Source: an uncultured Maribacter sp.
Lineage (GTDB): Bacteria > Bacteroidota > Bacteroidia > Flavobacteriales > Flavobacteriaceae
Assembly (NCBI RefSeq): GCF_947496775.1
Contig: NZ_CANMDU010000004.1
Span: 154,426 to 218,425, forward strand
DNA length: 64,000 nt
Direction of reading: 5' to 3'
The notes under the pieces are model-generated. The model was not told where the DNA came from and ran no database searches. It worked only from the letters and a program-made list of their open reading frames with translations. Positions 1 to 7,927 of the stretch are shown here, one piece after another; position 1 is the first letter of the stretch; every line of letters starts with the position of its first letter. A program made the translations under genes and the position numbers.

Positions 1-695
1 CTTACCCTTTTGGACATTTCACCATAGGAATTGTCGTTCAGCTGTAATTCTTTCATAAATAGAGGTAAAAGAGATTCAATTTGCTTTATTCTCTTCTTAT
101 TTATTTCGAGCAGCAAGACTTCGTTTGGTATATAAAAATGATGTCCGCTTCCCTTTTCAATATCCGCTACACCTAACCCTACTCTATACGGATGATTATC
201 TATATAGGGCAAAGAAAGCCTTGGGGCATATCTCAATTCAAGCATTAACTTTAATTCCCTATAAATTACACAATAGACAGAATCCAAAAGATGCCTTCGC
301 ACTCCCCTTTCTTCAACATCGCTAGTTAATGACAATTGAAATTCGTCATCGTACTTTTTAAAACTGATGCTGACCATAGGAAATGTTGCCATTAAATATT
401 CTTGTAAAAAAGAAATTGCTTGTTGAATTTTACTGGTGCTTAAGGAAATTTCAAGGATTAGTCCAAGAGATTTTAAGTTCAAAAAGCATCCATAGTTGAG
501 TCCGAAATTATCATCATTACAAATACGAATTGAACGGTTTAAAAAATCAAGAAATTTATAATCTTCAACGGAACCCAGCGGATTAGTTAAGTCTTTTGGA
601 TCAAAGCCACTTTCTTCAAAGAGAATGTTAATATCAATCTTTCTACTAGAAAGAAACTCGATTAAGTTGTTAATGTGACCATTAGAAACTTTCAT
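1..695 (-). CDS. AraC-family regulator, N-terminal part (runs off window)
   Basis: An open frame begins at the ATG read from 695 down and stays open to base 1, giving about 231 residues with no stop, so the gene is cut by the window edge. The translation resembles the arabinose-binding-like sensor domain of OruR/VirS-type AraC regulators: a GLNYG motif, then SLGLILEISLSTS and a TFPMVSISF stretch. The C-terminal helix-turn-helix should lie outside the window. It is divergent from the membrane-SRPBCC gene at 781 across 85 bases, so it may regulate that gene. The sensor assignment is by pattern only. The visible part shows no frame disruption. Confidence 0.6.
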   Translation of the reverse strand, partial: MKVSNGHINNLIEFLSSRKIDINILFEESGFDPKDLTNPLGSVEDYKFLDFLNRSIRICNDDNFGLNYGCFLNLKSLGLILEISLSTSKIQQAISFLQEYLMATFPMVSISFKKYDDEFQLSLTSDVEERGVRRHLLDSVYCVIYRELKLMLELRYAPRLSLPYIDNHPYRVGLGVADIEKGSGHHFYIPNEVLLLEINKKRIKQIESLLPLFMKELQLNDNSYGEMSKRV

Positions 696-780
696 TCATC
701 AAATATATAAAATTGGCGTAAAATATCAATATCATGCAGTTTTCACTACCGAAATTTGCACTAAGTAAAAAATAAAAATC

Positions 781-1608
781 ATGACAACTTCAATTAAGGC
801 TACAAAAGCCAATGCAATTTCGACACTAATTTCTGGCCTGGCAATTTTGGGATTTCAACACCAATTAATGGTAATGTTTGAGATTAATGAAACACTACCA
901 TTTATAATAGTAGGTGGGGTTATTACTTTCTTTTCTCTCACCATGTTTATGGAAATAAAAAAGCAAAGAGCTCTCGCCCTTCTCTGGATTGTAGCACAAG
1001 ACACATTATTTGTCTTAGCAAGTATCGTTATTTTAATTCTTCAACCTTTCGATATATCCACAACAGGGTATGTAATAATTGGACTATTTCTTTTACCCAT
1101 TTTATATTTTATTAAATCTCAGTCCAAAGGGATAATAGAAATGGATGTTATAGGTCATTCTGGCACTAAACGCCTCACTTTCAGCAGAGTGGTTAAAGCA
1201 AGTAAAAATACCGTTTGGGATGTTATTACAGATATAGAAAACTACCATGAAGTAGCCTCCAATATAGATAAGGTAGAAATTGTTTCTGGAGAAGGTGAAG
1301 GTTTGGTACGTTCCTGTTCACATGGAAATGATTCTTGGACAGAAACTTGCACTCTTTGGGAAGATCAAAATCAATATTCATTTGTTGTAAATACTAATGC
1401 ACCAGATTATCCTTATCCATTTAAATATTTAAAGGGAACTTGGAAGGTAAATGAAACAAATACGAGAGAAACCGAAATAATTATGATATTTGATTTCGAA
1501 TTTAAAAAGTCCTATCAAAAGTTACTTTTATATCCGATGCTCAAATGGAAATTCTCAAAAGTTGCTCAGAACTTACTTAAAAAATGGGAGAAGATAATTG
1601 TTAAATAA
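781..1608 (+). CDS. Membrane protein with C-terminal SRPBCC domain
   Basis: This 275-residue protein has two parts. Residues 1-115 form about four hydrophobic helices separated by short loops, the last ending near LLPILYFIKS. Residues about 130-275 look like a SRPBCC (START/polyketide-cyclase-like) ligand-binding domain: TFSRVVKASKNTVWDVITDIENYHEV is the typical opening, followed by a strand-rich segment and a long terminal helix. SRPBCC domains bind hydrophobic ligands, and joining one to a small membrane domain suggests a membrane-associated lipid or small-molecule role, but the substrate is unknown. The gene is divergent from the AraC-type gene and is followed by attC-like element A. Confidence 0.6.
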   Translation: MTTSIKATKANAISTLISGLAILGFQHQLMVMFEINETLPFIIVGGVITFFSLTMFMEIKKQRALALLWIVAQDTLFVLASIVILILQPFDISTTGYVIIGLFLLPILYFIKSQSKGIIEMDVIGHSGTKRLTFSRVVKASKNTVWDVITDIENYHEVASNIDKVEIVSGEGEGLVRSCSHGNDSWTETCTLWEDQNQYSFVVNTNAPDYPYPFKYLKGTWKVNETNTRETEIIMIFDFEFKKSYQKLLLYPMLKWKFSKVAQNLLKKWEKIIVK

Positions 1609-1720
1609 AACGAATTAGAAAAAGTAGAATATTATTCAAATCAAAGAACTTAAAAAATAGCGCTCTGCAATAACAATTGGTTGTACAACAGGCTTTTTAT
1701 AGAGAAGATAAAAAAAATAA

Positions 1721-1906
1721 CACCAACACGGTGTACAAAACATAGCTAATAAGTGCTTAACCGAAAAGTTTTTCTATACTTATAAATAAGCCAAATTTTT
1801 AATTTGGTTATATTTAGAAAAGAAAATATAAAAATTCGGCTCTGTGTTAACCCCAAAAGGCAGCGTCTTTTTAAACGCTACGTTTCATACATAAGTCCGT
1901 TGCCCA
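1721..1906 (+). repeat. attC-like intergenic element A
   Basis: This non-coding element is about 185 bases long. Its left end is CAAC, four bases, then TGTACAAAACATAG. Its right end, reverse-complemented, is CAAC, seven bases, then TGTATGAAACGTAG, so the ends are asymmetric inverted repeats. The interior shares a GCCAA-TTTTTAA core and the GTTTCATA end with element C at 6818-7003. The WYL regulator starts six bases after the element. The 112 bases between the upstream stop and the element show nothing I recognise. Confidence 0.55.
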
Positions 1907-1911
1907 ATTAA

Positions 1912-2604
1912 ATGAAAATGAATAGACTAACTAGAATAACAGCAATTCTAATTCAATTACAATCTAAAAAGATAGTTACTGCAAGTGAAATAGCTGAAAG
2001 ATTTGAAATTAGCTTAAGAACTGTTTACAGAGACATTAAAACACTTCAAGATGCTGGAGTTCCGGTAGGTTCTGAAAACGGAGTTGGATATTTTATGGTG
2101 AATGGCTATTCATTACCACCAATAATGATTACTCAAGAAGAAGCAAATGCTCTAATTGTTTCGGAAAAATTAATTCTAAACCAAGGAGACACTTCCTTGA
2201 TTAAAGATTTCAATTCCTTACTAATAAAAATAAAATCGACTCTTAGGGCTTTTGAAAAAGAAGAAATTTCAAAACTGGAGAATAGAATAGAGCCTTCAAC
2301 GAAAAACAAAAAAAACACAAGTAATTGGTTGTCTTCAATACAAAAATCAATCACCAACTCCAATGTTATAAAAATCAATTACTTATCAATTTACAAGGAT
2401 GAACATACAACTCGTGAAATTGAACCTCTTGCCATTTATTTCACCGAGAGTTCTTGGGTTTTAGTTGCATTCTGTCGTTTACGAAACAACCTACGCGAAT
2501 TTAGATTAGATAGAATTTCTACACTCTTTATTACCTCAGAAACGTTTGATTATCAACAAGATTTCTCATTAAATGATTATTTCAAGAAATTTATTGAAGT
2601 ATAG
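1912..2604 (+). CDS. YafY-like HTH/WYL transcriptional regulator
   Basis: This 230-residue regulator has an N-terminal winged helix (residues 3-60, with SEIAERFEISLRTVYRDIKT as HTH_11/DeoR-like recognition helix) and a C-terminal WYL-type domain (about 145-205). The latter shows INYLSIYK, then EIEPLAIYF and REFRLDRI. WYL domains sense small ligands or nucleic acids in many bacterial regulators. The length is typical or slightly short for the family. Translation may start at 1912 or at the ATG six bases later. The gene begins directly after element A. It is followed by a lipoprotein with its own promoter-like -10, which may be its target. Confidence 0.8.
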   Translation: MKMNRLTRITAILIQLQSKKIVTASEIAERFEISLRTVYRDIKTLQDAGVPVGSENGVGYFMVNGYSLPPIMITQEEANALIVSEKLILNQGDTSLIKDFNSLLIKIKSTLRAFEKEEISKLENRIEPSTKNKKNTSNWLSSIQKSITNSNVIKINYLSIYKDEHTTREIEPLAIYFTESSWVLVAFCRLRNNLREFRLDRISTLFITSETFDYQQDFSLNDYFKKFIEV

Positions 2605-2632
2605 TTGACATAGGGTTGTCACTCCTCCCATT

Positions 2633-2640
2633 TACATTTG
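2633..2640 (+). promoter_or_regulatory. Promoter -10 (TAnnTTTG) for the lipoprotein gene
   Basis: TACATTTG matches the Bacteroidota -10 consensus TAnnTTTG exactly and lies 23 bases before the ATG at 2664. The nearest TTG triplets leave 14 or 25 bases, outside the usual spacing, so the -33 element is uncertain. Confidence 0.45.
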
Positions 2641-2663
2641 TCTCATAAACTTAAATATACCAA

Positions 2664-3053
2664 ATGAAGCATTTATTAATTGGTATTATAGCTGTCGCAT
2701 TGTTTAGCTGTAATACCCAGAACAAAACAAGTATGAGCGAACAAAGTAAAAAGGTTGGAACAATTGAATTGGTTATTTTTGATACCTATCCTCAATATTC
2801 CAAAGCAGAAGTTATAGCAGCAGCAAAAGCCGTGAATCCTGTTGCAGAAAAATTTGATGGCTACATTGGAAGGAAGCTAGCTGTAGACAAAAACGGTAAA
2901 TGGACTGATATTGTTTATTGGACTGACCTGAAATCAGCTGAACATGCTGCACAAGAAATTTTGAAAAGTGAAACCTGTAAAAAATTCTTTGGAATGATAA
3001 ATCAAGAAACTATGCAATTTATGCATCTTGAGCCTGTAATGGATTCCAAATAA
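2664..3053 (+). CDS. Small lipoprotein with dimeric alpha-beta barrel-like domain
   Basis: This 129-residue protein starts with a lipoprotein signal peptide, with lipobox VALFSC and the lipidated Cys at residue 16. The mature part (from about residue 32) alternates a strand, a helix and paired strands: IELVIFDTYP, then SKAEVIAAAKAVNP, then GYIGRKLAV and DIVYWTDLKSAEHAA. This resembles antibiotic-biosynthesis-monooxygenase-like (ABM) ferredoxin folds. No catalytic residues can be assigned. It probably sits in the periplasm or on the outer membrane. It follows the WYL regulator by 59 bases and precedes the DUF6194 gene by six, suggesting co-transcription with the latter. Confidence 0.6.
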   Translation: MKHLLIGIIAVALFSCNTQNKTSMSEQSKKVGTIELVIFDTYPQYSKAEVIAAAKAVNPVAEKFDGYIGRKLAVDKNGKWTDIVYWTDLKSAEHAAQEILKSETCKKFFGMINQETMQFMHLEPVMDSK

Positions 3054-3059
3054 AAAGGT

Positions 3060-3533
3060 ATGACTAAAAACGACATAATTAAAAGGGTTCAGGAAAAATT
3101 TGATGGTCTTGTCCTAAATAAAAATTGGGGAGAAATAGGACTATTTTACAATCCAGAAAATAAACTAAGTAAGGGTATCTATCTATTGACATTCAAAGAA
3201 AAAGATGGTTTAAATGATAAAGCATCAAATACGGATAGAAATGGCGTATTTAGGCTAAACGTTGGAATATCAAAAGATACCTTTTTTAGGTTATTTGGAG
3301 AAAGACCCAAAAGACCAAAAGCAGGCCAAATAATTGATATGCCTTATGACTTTTCTGAACTTAATAAAATAATGCCTCATCCGATTTATGGTTGGATGAG
3401 TTGGATTTGTATTTTAAATCCGACAAGGGAAACTTTTGATAAATTATTCCCACTAATCGAAGAAGGATATTATTTAGCATTGAAAAAATACGAAAAGAAA
3501 ATAAAAGGGCTTAACAATGTAAATTTAAAATAG
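3060..3533 (+). CDS. DUF6194-like protein
   Basis: This soluble 157-residue protein resembles the DUF6194 family. It shows a GVFRLNVGISKDTF strand-helix region, a proline-rich segment before MPYDFSELN, the conserved LMPHPIYGWM-type motif (here IMPHPIYGWMSW), an ILNPTRETFDKL segment and a terminal helix with EEGYYLALKKYEKK. The family function is unknown; similar proteins are usually annotated as MmcQ/YjbR-like or hypothetical. It starts six bases after the lipoprotein stop, so it is likely in the same transcript. Element B follows 23 bases after its stop codon. Confidence 0.65.
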   Translation: MTKNDIIKRVQEKFDGLVLNKNWGEIGLFYNPENKLSKGIYLLTFKEKDGLNDKASNTDRNGVFRLNVGISKDTFFRLFGERPKRPKAGQIIDMPYDFSELNKIMPHPIYGWMSWICILNPTRETFDKLFPLIEEGYYLALKKYEKKIKGLNNVNLK

Positions 3534-3555
3534 CGGTTTAAGTGATAAAACGAAA

Positions 3556-3638
3556 GATAACGTATATAATTAAGTTCCGTTATAAACGAAAAAGTTAGAG
3601 AGAAAACCCCACTTCTTCTCATATACAAAACCGTTACG
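3556..3638 (+). repeat. attC-like intergenic element B (short form)
   Basis: This 83-base element follows the DUF6194 gene. The left arm is GATAACG directly before TATATAAT. The right arm, reverse-complemented, is CGTAACGGTTTTGTATATGA. The two arms pair except for a six-base insertion in the right arm. The right end shares CATATACAAAACCGTT with element C. The interior is much shorter than in A or C. The remaining 140 bases to the CPBP gene hold nothing else I recognise. Confidence 0.55.
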
Positions 3639-3780
3639 AAGAACCCCCGGAGTACTTTCCTGAAATAGGTTGACCATTTTTTTGTTTAACTTAAATGATT
3701 AATAGGTTTAAATCCTTATTCATATGTAACAAAATTCATCACTGGTCGTCGTTAAGTAGAAAAATACCCATCAAGACCAT

Positions 3781-4617
3781 ATGATAATGTTTAAAAATAA
3801 AAATCCTTTCCTTTCTGGATTAGTAGTGATAGCTGTAATTAGTATTATAATGCTTCTTCCGTTGGATAAAGTAATTACCAAACAATATTTTACCAGTTTT
3901 CAGATTGAATATATTGTGCTGTCGACCAAAATGTTTTTAATTTTCTTGTCCGGTCTGTTGTTAGTAAAAAAGCTCGAAGAGCAAGCTTTATCTGGCATTG
4001 GTTCAGAATATCAATGGTCCTTTAAATACATAAACCTAATCCCCTTCTATCTTTTTATATTAGGTATTTTAGGTTTTATTGGTAAAGACTTATCATCTAT
4101 AAACATTATTAATGTATTGTTATTGCTAATAGCTTGCCTATTAGTAGGGTTTGCAGAGGAATTTGTATTCAGAGGGTATTTACAGCCTATTTTTATAAAG
4201 AAATATATATCACATAAAAATGGTGTTTTTTTAGGTGTACTACTCCCTGCACTATTTTTTGGCTCCTCACATTTATTAAATTTGACGGTTAACGATAATA
4301 TTCCTCAGGTAATTGGACAATCAATTTACGCAGCTTGTATTGGGTTCTTTTTTGGAGTAGCACTTCTCAAAACCAACAAGCTAACACCAATTGCAATTAC
4401 TCACGGTCTGATTAATTTTTTCTTCCTCTTTGGTTCACTTCCAAAACTAATCAACAACAAAAATGGTTACTCAGAACCAACAGTGGAACCAACGTTGACC
4501 GAACAAATTTTATCCTCTGCAACACCTATTTTGTTTTTTTTGCCATTATTGATTATTGGTTACATAATTCTGAGTAAAATGAACAAAAATGAAATACTAA
4601 ATAAAATAAACCTTTAA
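3781..4617 (+). CDS. CPBP-family intramembrane metalloprotease (CAAX protease-like)
   Basis: This 278-residue polytopic membrane protein has about eight hydrophobic segments. The three CPBP/Abi signatures are intact: EEFVFRGYLQ (EExxxR, motif 1), FFGSSHLL (FxxxH, motif 2) and THGLINFFF (HxxxN, motif 3). Together these place the catalytic Glu and metal- or substrate-contacting His residues in membrane helices. Family members include Rce1-type prenyl-protein proteases and bacteriocin self-immunity proteins; the substrate cannot be told here. ATG codons at 3781 and 3787 are both possible starts. The NTF2-like gene starts seven bases after the stop codon and is probably co-transcribed. Confidence 0.85.
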   Translation: MIMFKNKNPFLSGLVVIAVISIIMLLPLDKVITKQYFTSFQIEYIVLSTKMFLIFLSGLLLVKKLEEQALSGIGSEYQWSFKYINLIPFYLFILGILGFIGKDLSSINIINVLLLLIACLLVGFAEEFVFRGYLQPIFIKKYISHKNGVFLGVLLPALFFGSSHLLNLTVNDNIPQVIGQSIYAACIGFFFGVALLKTNKLTPIAITHGLINFFFLFGSLPKLINNKNGYSEPTVEPTLTEQILSSATPILFFLPLLIIGYIILSKMNKNEILNKINL

Positions 4618-4624
4618 AATAATC

Positions 4625-5146
4625 ATGGTAATGAAATTAAATCTATTCTTTTTGAGTATGCTATTTGCAATTAGCTCTCTTAACGCCCAAAACCAAAGTT
4701 CTGATAAGAAACTAAAACAAGTTATTGAAGATTTTAGAACTTCCATAATCATGCATAATGATTTCGAAAAATTTGATAATTTATTTCTGCACGATTCCAT
4801 AACTTGGTCTGCTATTTTTACAAATAAGACAAAAGAAATGGCATTGAAACAAATGCCCGACTTCACTTTTTACTCAACTGATTACAAAACTTTCTATAAA
4901 AATTTAAAAAAGAATACAGAAGAAAAGTTTTATAATGTCCAAATTAGCAAGCAAGGAGACTTTGCAACTATATCTTTTGATTACACTTTATCTGTTGACT
5001 CAAAAATCCAGAACTGGGGAGTTGAATACTGGTCACTTATCTTATTAAACGATAGTTGGAAAATAACTTCTGTTACTTGGACTATGAATAATGAAGAAAT
5101 AGAAAAATGTTCGTTTTCGTCTGAAATCCCATTTACTTTAGATTAA
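4625..5146 (+). CDS. Secreted NTF2/SnoaL-like (DUF4440-type) protein
   Basis: This 173-residue protein starts with a Sec signal peptide (MKLNLFFLSMLFAISSLNAQ from the ATG at 4631; the ATG at 4625 adds two residues), probably cleaved after NAQ. The mature region resembles an NTF2-like cone fold: an opening helix, HNDFEKFDNLFLHDSITW, and strands NVQISKQGDFATISFDYTL and VEYWSLILLNDSWKITSVTW, which is the usual DUF4440 ending. NTF2-like proteins are small-ligand binders or enzymes; no activity can be assigned. It is closely spaced behind the CPBP protease gene. Confidence 0.65.
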   Translation: MVMKLNLFFLSMLFAISSLNAQNQSSDKKLKQVIEDFRTSIIMHNDFEKFDNLFLHDSITWSAIFTNKTKEMALKQMPDFTFYSTDYKTFYKNLKKNTEEKFYNVQISKQGDFATISFDYTLSVDSKIQNWGVEYWSLILLNDSWKITSVTWTMNNEEIEKCSFSSEIPFTLD

Positions 5147-5185
5147 AGTATCAATAAATAGGATTAGCAAAAAACTATAATCAAT

Positions 5186-5199
5186 GTTGCATATACAAC
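5186..5199. promoter_or_regulatory. Palindromic operator upstream of marR
   Basis: GTTGCATATACAAC is a near-perfect 14-base palindrome 21 bases before the marR start. A 21-base stretch around it differs at only one position from the second operator at 5641-5654. Paired palindromes on both sides of a MarR gene are typical of autoregulation. The site covers the candidate -33 TTG. Confidence 0.6.
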
Positions 5200-5216
5200 T
5201 TAATTTTATACCTTTA
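5187..5216 (+). promoter_or_regulatory. Candidate marR promoter overlapping the operator
   Basis: TTG at 5187-5189, a 19-base spacer and TACCTTTA at 5209-5216 fit the Bacteroidota promoter pattern with one mismatch in the -10. The start codon at 5221 lies only four bases past the -10, so the transcript would be leaderless or nearly so if this promoter is used. Binding at the operator would block it. Confidence 0.4.
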
Positions 5217-5220
5217 CCGT

Positions 5221-5622
5221 ATGAAATACGATTTGCAACTTTGTATTGGTTCTCGATTAAGACGACTATCGAGAATAGTAGATGGACATTTTAGAAGTAA
5301 ATTATCTGAATTTAACATTACTGAAAATCAAATGACCATTTTGTTTGTTTTGAACAAAATGGGAAAAGTTGAACAAGGGAAAATCGGACAAACACTAGTC
5401 TTGGAACGCTCAACAGTAAGTAGAAACATAAAACTATTAGAAAAACAAAATTATATTAAACGGACTTCTGACTATCGACCAGAAATTGAACTTTCAAAAA
5501 AAGGTAATGAATTGGTACAAAAACTAATTCCACTTTGGGAAGAAACTATGGACGAACTAATTTCGAAATTGGGCGAAAATGGATTAACATATTTGAGTGA
5601 ATTGGAGAACAGATTAAATTAA
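5221..5622 (+). CDS. MarR-family transcriptional regulator
   Basis: This 133-residue winged-helix regulator is of normal MarR length. The dimer helices come first (LCIGSRLRRLSRIVDGHF), then TENQMTILFVLNKMG, the recognition helix region LERSTVSRNIKLLEKQNYI, a wing with KRTSDYRPEIELSKKG and two C-terminal dimer helices. The wing lacks the usual D-R-R tip; SDYRPEIEL takes its place. MarR proteins usually repress their own gene and a neighbour until a small phenolic or oxidising ligand binds. The matching palindromes before this gene and before the NmrA-like gene support that arrangement here. Confidence 0.85.
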   Translation: MKYDLQLCIGSRLRRLSRIVDGHFRSKLSEFNITENQMTILFVLNKMGKVEQGKIGQTLVLERSTVSRNIKLLEKQNYIKRTSDYRPEIELSKKGNELVQKLIPLWEETMDELISKLGENGLTYLSELENRLN

Positions 5623-5640
5623 TATTTTTTTAAATACAAT

Positions 5641-5654
5641 GTTGTATATACAAC
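5641..5654. promoter_or_regulatory. Palindromic operator upstream of the NmrA-like gene
   Basis: GTTGTATATACAAC is a perfect 14-base palindrome between marR and the NmrA-like gene, 104 bases before the latter's start codon. It matches the operator at 5186-5199 except for one base, and the flanking CAAT and TTA are also shared. It probably lets the MarR protein control the reductase gene. Confidence 0.6.
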
Positions 5655-5758
5655 TTATGAACAATTATGCTTAAAACGTTTGAAAATAAAATGATGGCGC
5701 AAAATGCTCTCACAGTAAAATACATTAAAACTGTTGGAATAAATCAAAAAACAAAAAC

Positions 5759-6802
5759 ATGAACAATAAAAAAATATTAGTAACTGCCGCAAATGGAAAT
5801 ACAGGTTTTCCTGCATCAAAAGAATTATTAAAATTAGGTTTCGAAGTCCGTGCCTTTGTTAGAAACCCTCAAACCAAAAAGGCAAAAGAATTAAAAGAAT
5901 TAGGTGCAGAAATATTCGTTGGCGATATTCAAGACATCAGAGATGTTAGAAAGTCGCTTGAAAATATAGAAAGTGCATACTTTGTACCAACTTACCCAAA
6001 TGTACTTTTTCAAGGTTCAACTTTTGCAACCGCTGTAGAAGAAATGAAAACCAAAAACGTGGTTGTGCTTACCCAATGGTTATCATCTAATTCGCATCCT
6101 TCAGTTTACACAAAAGAACATTGGTTAGTTGACCAAACTTTTAAACGACTACAAAATACCAATATTACATTTGTAAATCCTGGACTTTTTGCATTCGTGT
6201 ATTTTATGATGCCAGAACCTATGCTACAATTCGGAATGATGCCAGATTTTGGTACAAATGCACCGCCTTCTAACGAAGATATTGGATTAACAGTTGCACA
6301 CATTTTAAAAAAACCTGAACCACATATCGGAAAAACCTATTGTATAACAAGTAGAGAACTTTTAAAACCACAAGAAATGGCAGACATTGTTGGTAAAATC
6401 GTTGGTCGTAAAATAAAGGCTGATGTATTACCTGAAAGTATGCTATTGAAAATGTTACGTTCCTACGGATTTCCGCAAAGAGACGCATCCCAAGTAATCC
6501 ATTACGTAAAAGACGGGCAAAATGGAGGTTTTGCACTAAAAGCACCAACAACAACAGTTCAGGATATTGTTGGCAAACCAGCAGATGACTTTGAAACCAT
6601 TACAAGAAGATATTTAAAAAACAATCCTATGGTAAAACAATCGCTTCTCAACAAGTTGCGAACTATGGGAATTATGATGAAAGCAATAACCACTACTAAA
6701 TGGAATATGGCAAAATTTGAAAAGGAACAAGGGTTTCCTGCATTTAAAAATATGATGTCCTCCAATGAATCGGAGGAATGGAAATCGGAACATTTAATAT
6801 AG
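5759..6802 (+). CDS. NmrA-like NAD(P)-binding oxidoreductase
   Basis: This 347-residue protein has a Rossmann N-terminus, ILVTAANGNTGFPASKELLKLG (GxxGxxx dinucleotide motif near residues 12-18), then VRAFVRNPQTKKAKEL, GAEIFVGDIQD and the AYFVPTY region typical of atypical SDRs of the NmrA/NAD(P)H:quinone-reductase-like group. There is no YxxxK active-site pair, as expected for NmrA-like members, which act either as reductases or redox sensors. The extra C-terminal region (from about 265, LKNNPMVKQSLLNKLRTMG) is helical. The upstream palindrome and the preceding MarR gene suggest induction by an electrophile or a phenolic compound; this is inferred. Confidence 0.75.
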   Translation: MNNKKILVTAANGNTGFPASKELLKLGFEVRAFVRNPQTKKAKELKELGAEIFVGDIQDIRDVRKSLENIESAYFVPTYPNVLFQGSTFATAVEEMKTKNVVVLTQWLSSNSHPSVYTKEHWLVDQTFKRLQNTNITFVNPGLFAFVYFMMPEPMLQFGMMPDFGTNAPPSNEDIGLTVAHILKKPEPHIGKTYCITSRELLKPQEMADIVGKIVGRKIKADVLPESMLLKMLRSYGFPQRDASQVIHYVKDGQNGGFALKAPTTTVQDIVGKPADDFETITRRYLKNNPMVKQSLLNKLRTMGIMMKAITTTKWNMAKFEKEQGFPAFKNMMSSNESEEWKSEHLI

Positions 6803-6817
6803 TACGGAGAAAGTACG

Positions 6818-7003
6818 GGCGACAACAACATATATAAAACATAATTATTACGGCCTCTGCAAAGGTTTAGCTTACTTACAAAGTCCGCCAAGTTTTTAAC
6901 TTTGTATCTTTATCCAAAGAAAGTTAAAAATTTGGCTTGTGCCTAATCTTAAAAGTTTGCGTTTATTTATGCGCTGCGTTTCATATACAAAACCGTTGTG
7001 CGG
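6818..7003 (+). repeat. attC-like intergenic element C
   Basis: This 186-base element lies between the NmrA-like gene and the sigma factor gene. Its left end is ACAAC, AACA, TATATAAAAC. Its right end, reverse-complemented, is ACAAC, GGTTTTG, TATATGAAAC, giving paired outer and inner boxes with spacers of unequal length. The internal GCCAAGTTTTTAACTTTG and the right-hand GCGCTGCGTTTCATA parallel element A. Its orientation matches A, B and D. Confidence 0.6.
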
Positions 7004-7063
7004 AATACGTCACCTACTTACATCTAAAGGTTATTTTATAAAATTGAATCTTACTCTCCGAAA

Positions 7064-7858
7064 ATGTCAAATCAATACCAAATAGAATTTATAAAGTTCA
7101 AAAACGAATTATCTTCTTTTATTTTTAGATTATTAACTAATAAACAAGATACAGAAGATGTTATTCAAGACACATATATTAAAGTTTTTGAAAAAATAGA
7201 CTCTTTTAAAGGACAATCTTCATTTAAAACTTGGATGTTTACTATAGCATTAAATACTGCCAAAAATAAACTAAATAAACAAAAACGTTGGGTCGAAAAC
7301 ACACAGGACTATGGTGCTGATTTACATTCAAAATCCGAAGAGTTAACAAATAGAATGAGAGTTGTTTTTGAGCAAACGCATGAAAAAGATTATGAAATAA
7401 AAGAGCATATAAACTATTGTTTTAATTGCATAAACAAAACATTACTCTTAAAACAGCAAATTTGCTTATTGCTTAAAGAAGTATATCATTTTAAGATATC
7501 TGAAATTATGGAAATTACAGCGTTTACTGAAGGTATTGTAAAACATTCTTTAGCAGATGCTCGAAAAAATATGATACGTATTTTTAATAATAGATGTTCT
7601 TTTATTAATAAAAAAGGAATATGCGACCAATGCACAACTCTTAAGGGCGTTTTAAATCCAAGTCAAAATGAACATATTAAAGCTCAAAAAATAAAATTAG
7701 TAAAAGAAGGCAGTAAGAAAGATAATGAATACCTACTAAAATTACGATTAGAAATTGTAAAAGGAATTGACCCTATGAATTCCAAAAACGCAATTCTAAA
7801 CACATATATGCTTGAAAATGCTGAAATGTGGGTAAAAGATAGTATAGAGAAAAAATAA
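7064..7858 (+). CDS. ECF-type sigma factor with Cys-rich C-terminal extension
   Basis: This 264-residue protein has sigma region 2 at residues 10-75 (DTEDVIQDTYIKVFEKIDSFKG and FKTWMFTIALNTAKN) and sigma region 4 at about 120-180 (FKISEIMEITAFTEGIVKHSLADARKN). It is longer than usual ECF factors (about 180-200 residues). The extra C-terminus contains RCSFINKKGICDQC and then LNPSQNEHI, with a Cys-x7-Cys-x2-Cys spacing, plus CFNC in the linker between the sigma regions. Those cysteines could bind metal or sense redox state; that is inferred. No anti-sigma gene is adjacent. An NTF2-like gene follows 70 bases downstream, recalling SnoaL-linked ECF groups. Confidence 0.8.
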   Translation: MSNQYQIEFIKFKNELSSFIFRLLTNKQDTEDVIQDTYIKVFEKIDSFKGQSSFKTWMFTIALNTAKNKLNKQKRWVENTQDYGADLHSKSEELTNRMRVVFEQTHEKDYEIKEHINYCFNCINKTLLLKQQICLLLKEVYHFKISEIMEITAFTEGIVKHSLADARKNMIRIFNNRCSFINKKGICDQCTTLKGVLNPSQNEHIKAQKIKLVKEGSKKDNEYLLKLRLEIVKGIDPMNSKNAILNTYMLENAEMWVKDSIEKK

Positions 7859-7927
7859 TCCCAATTTTCGTCCGAAATTAGACTGTGATTTGTCTAAATA
7901 ATATAACAACATTTAAAAACTATAAAA

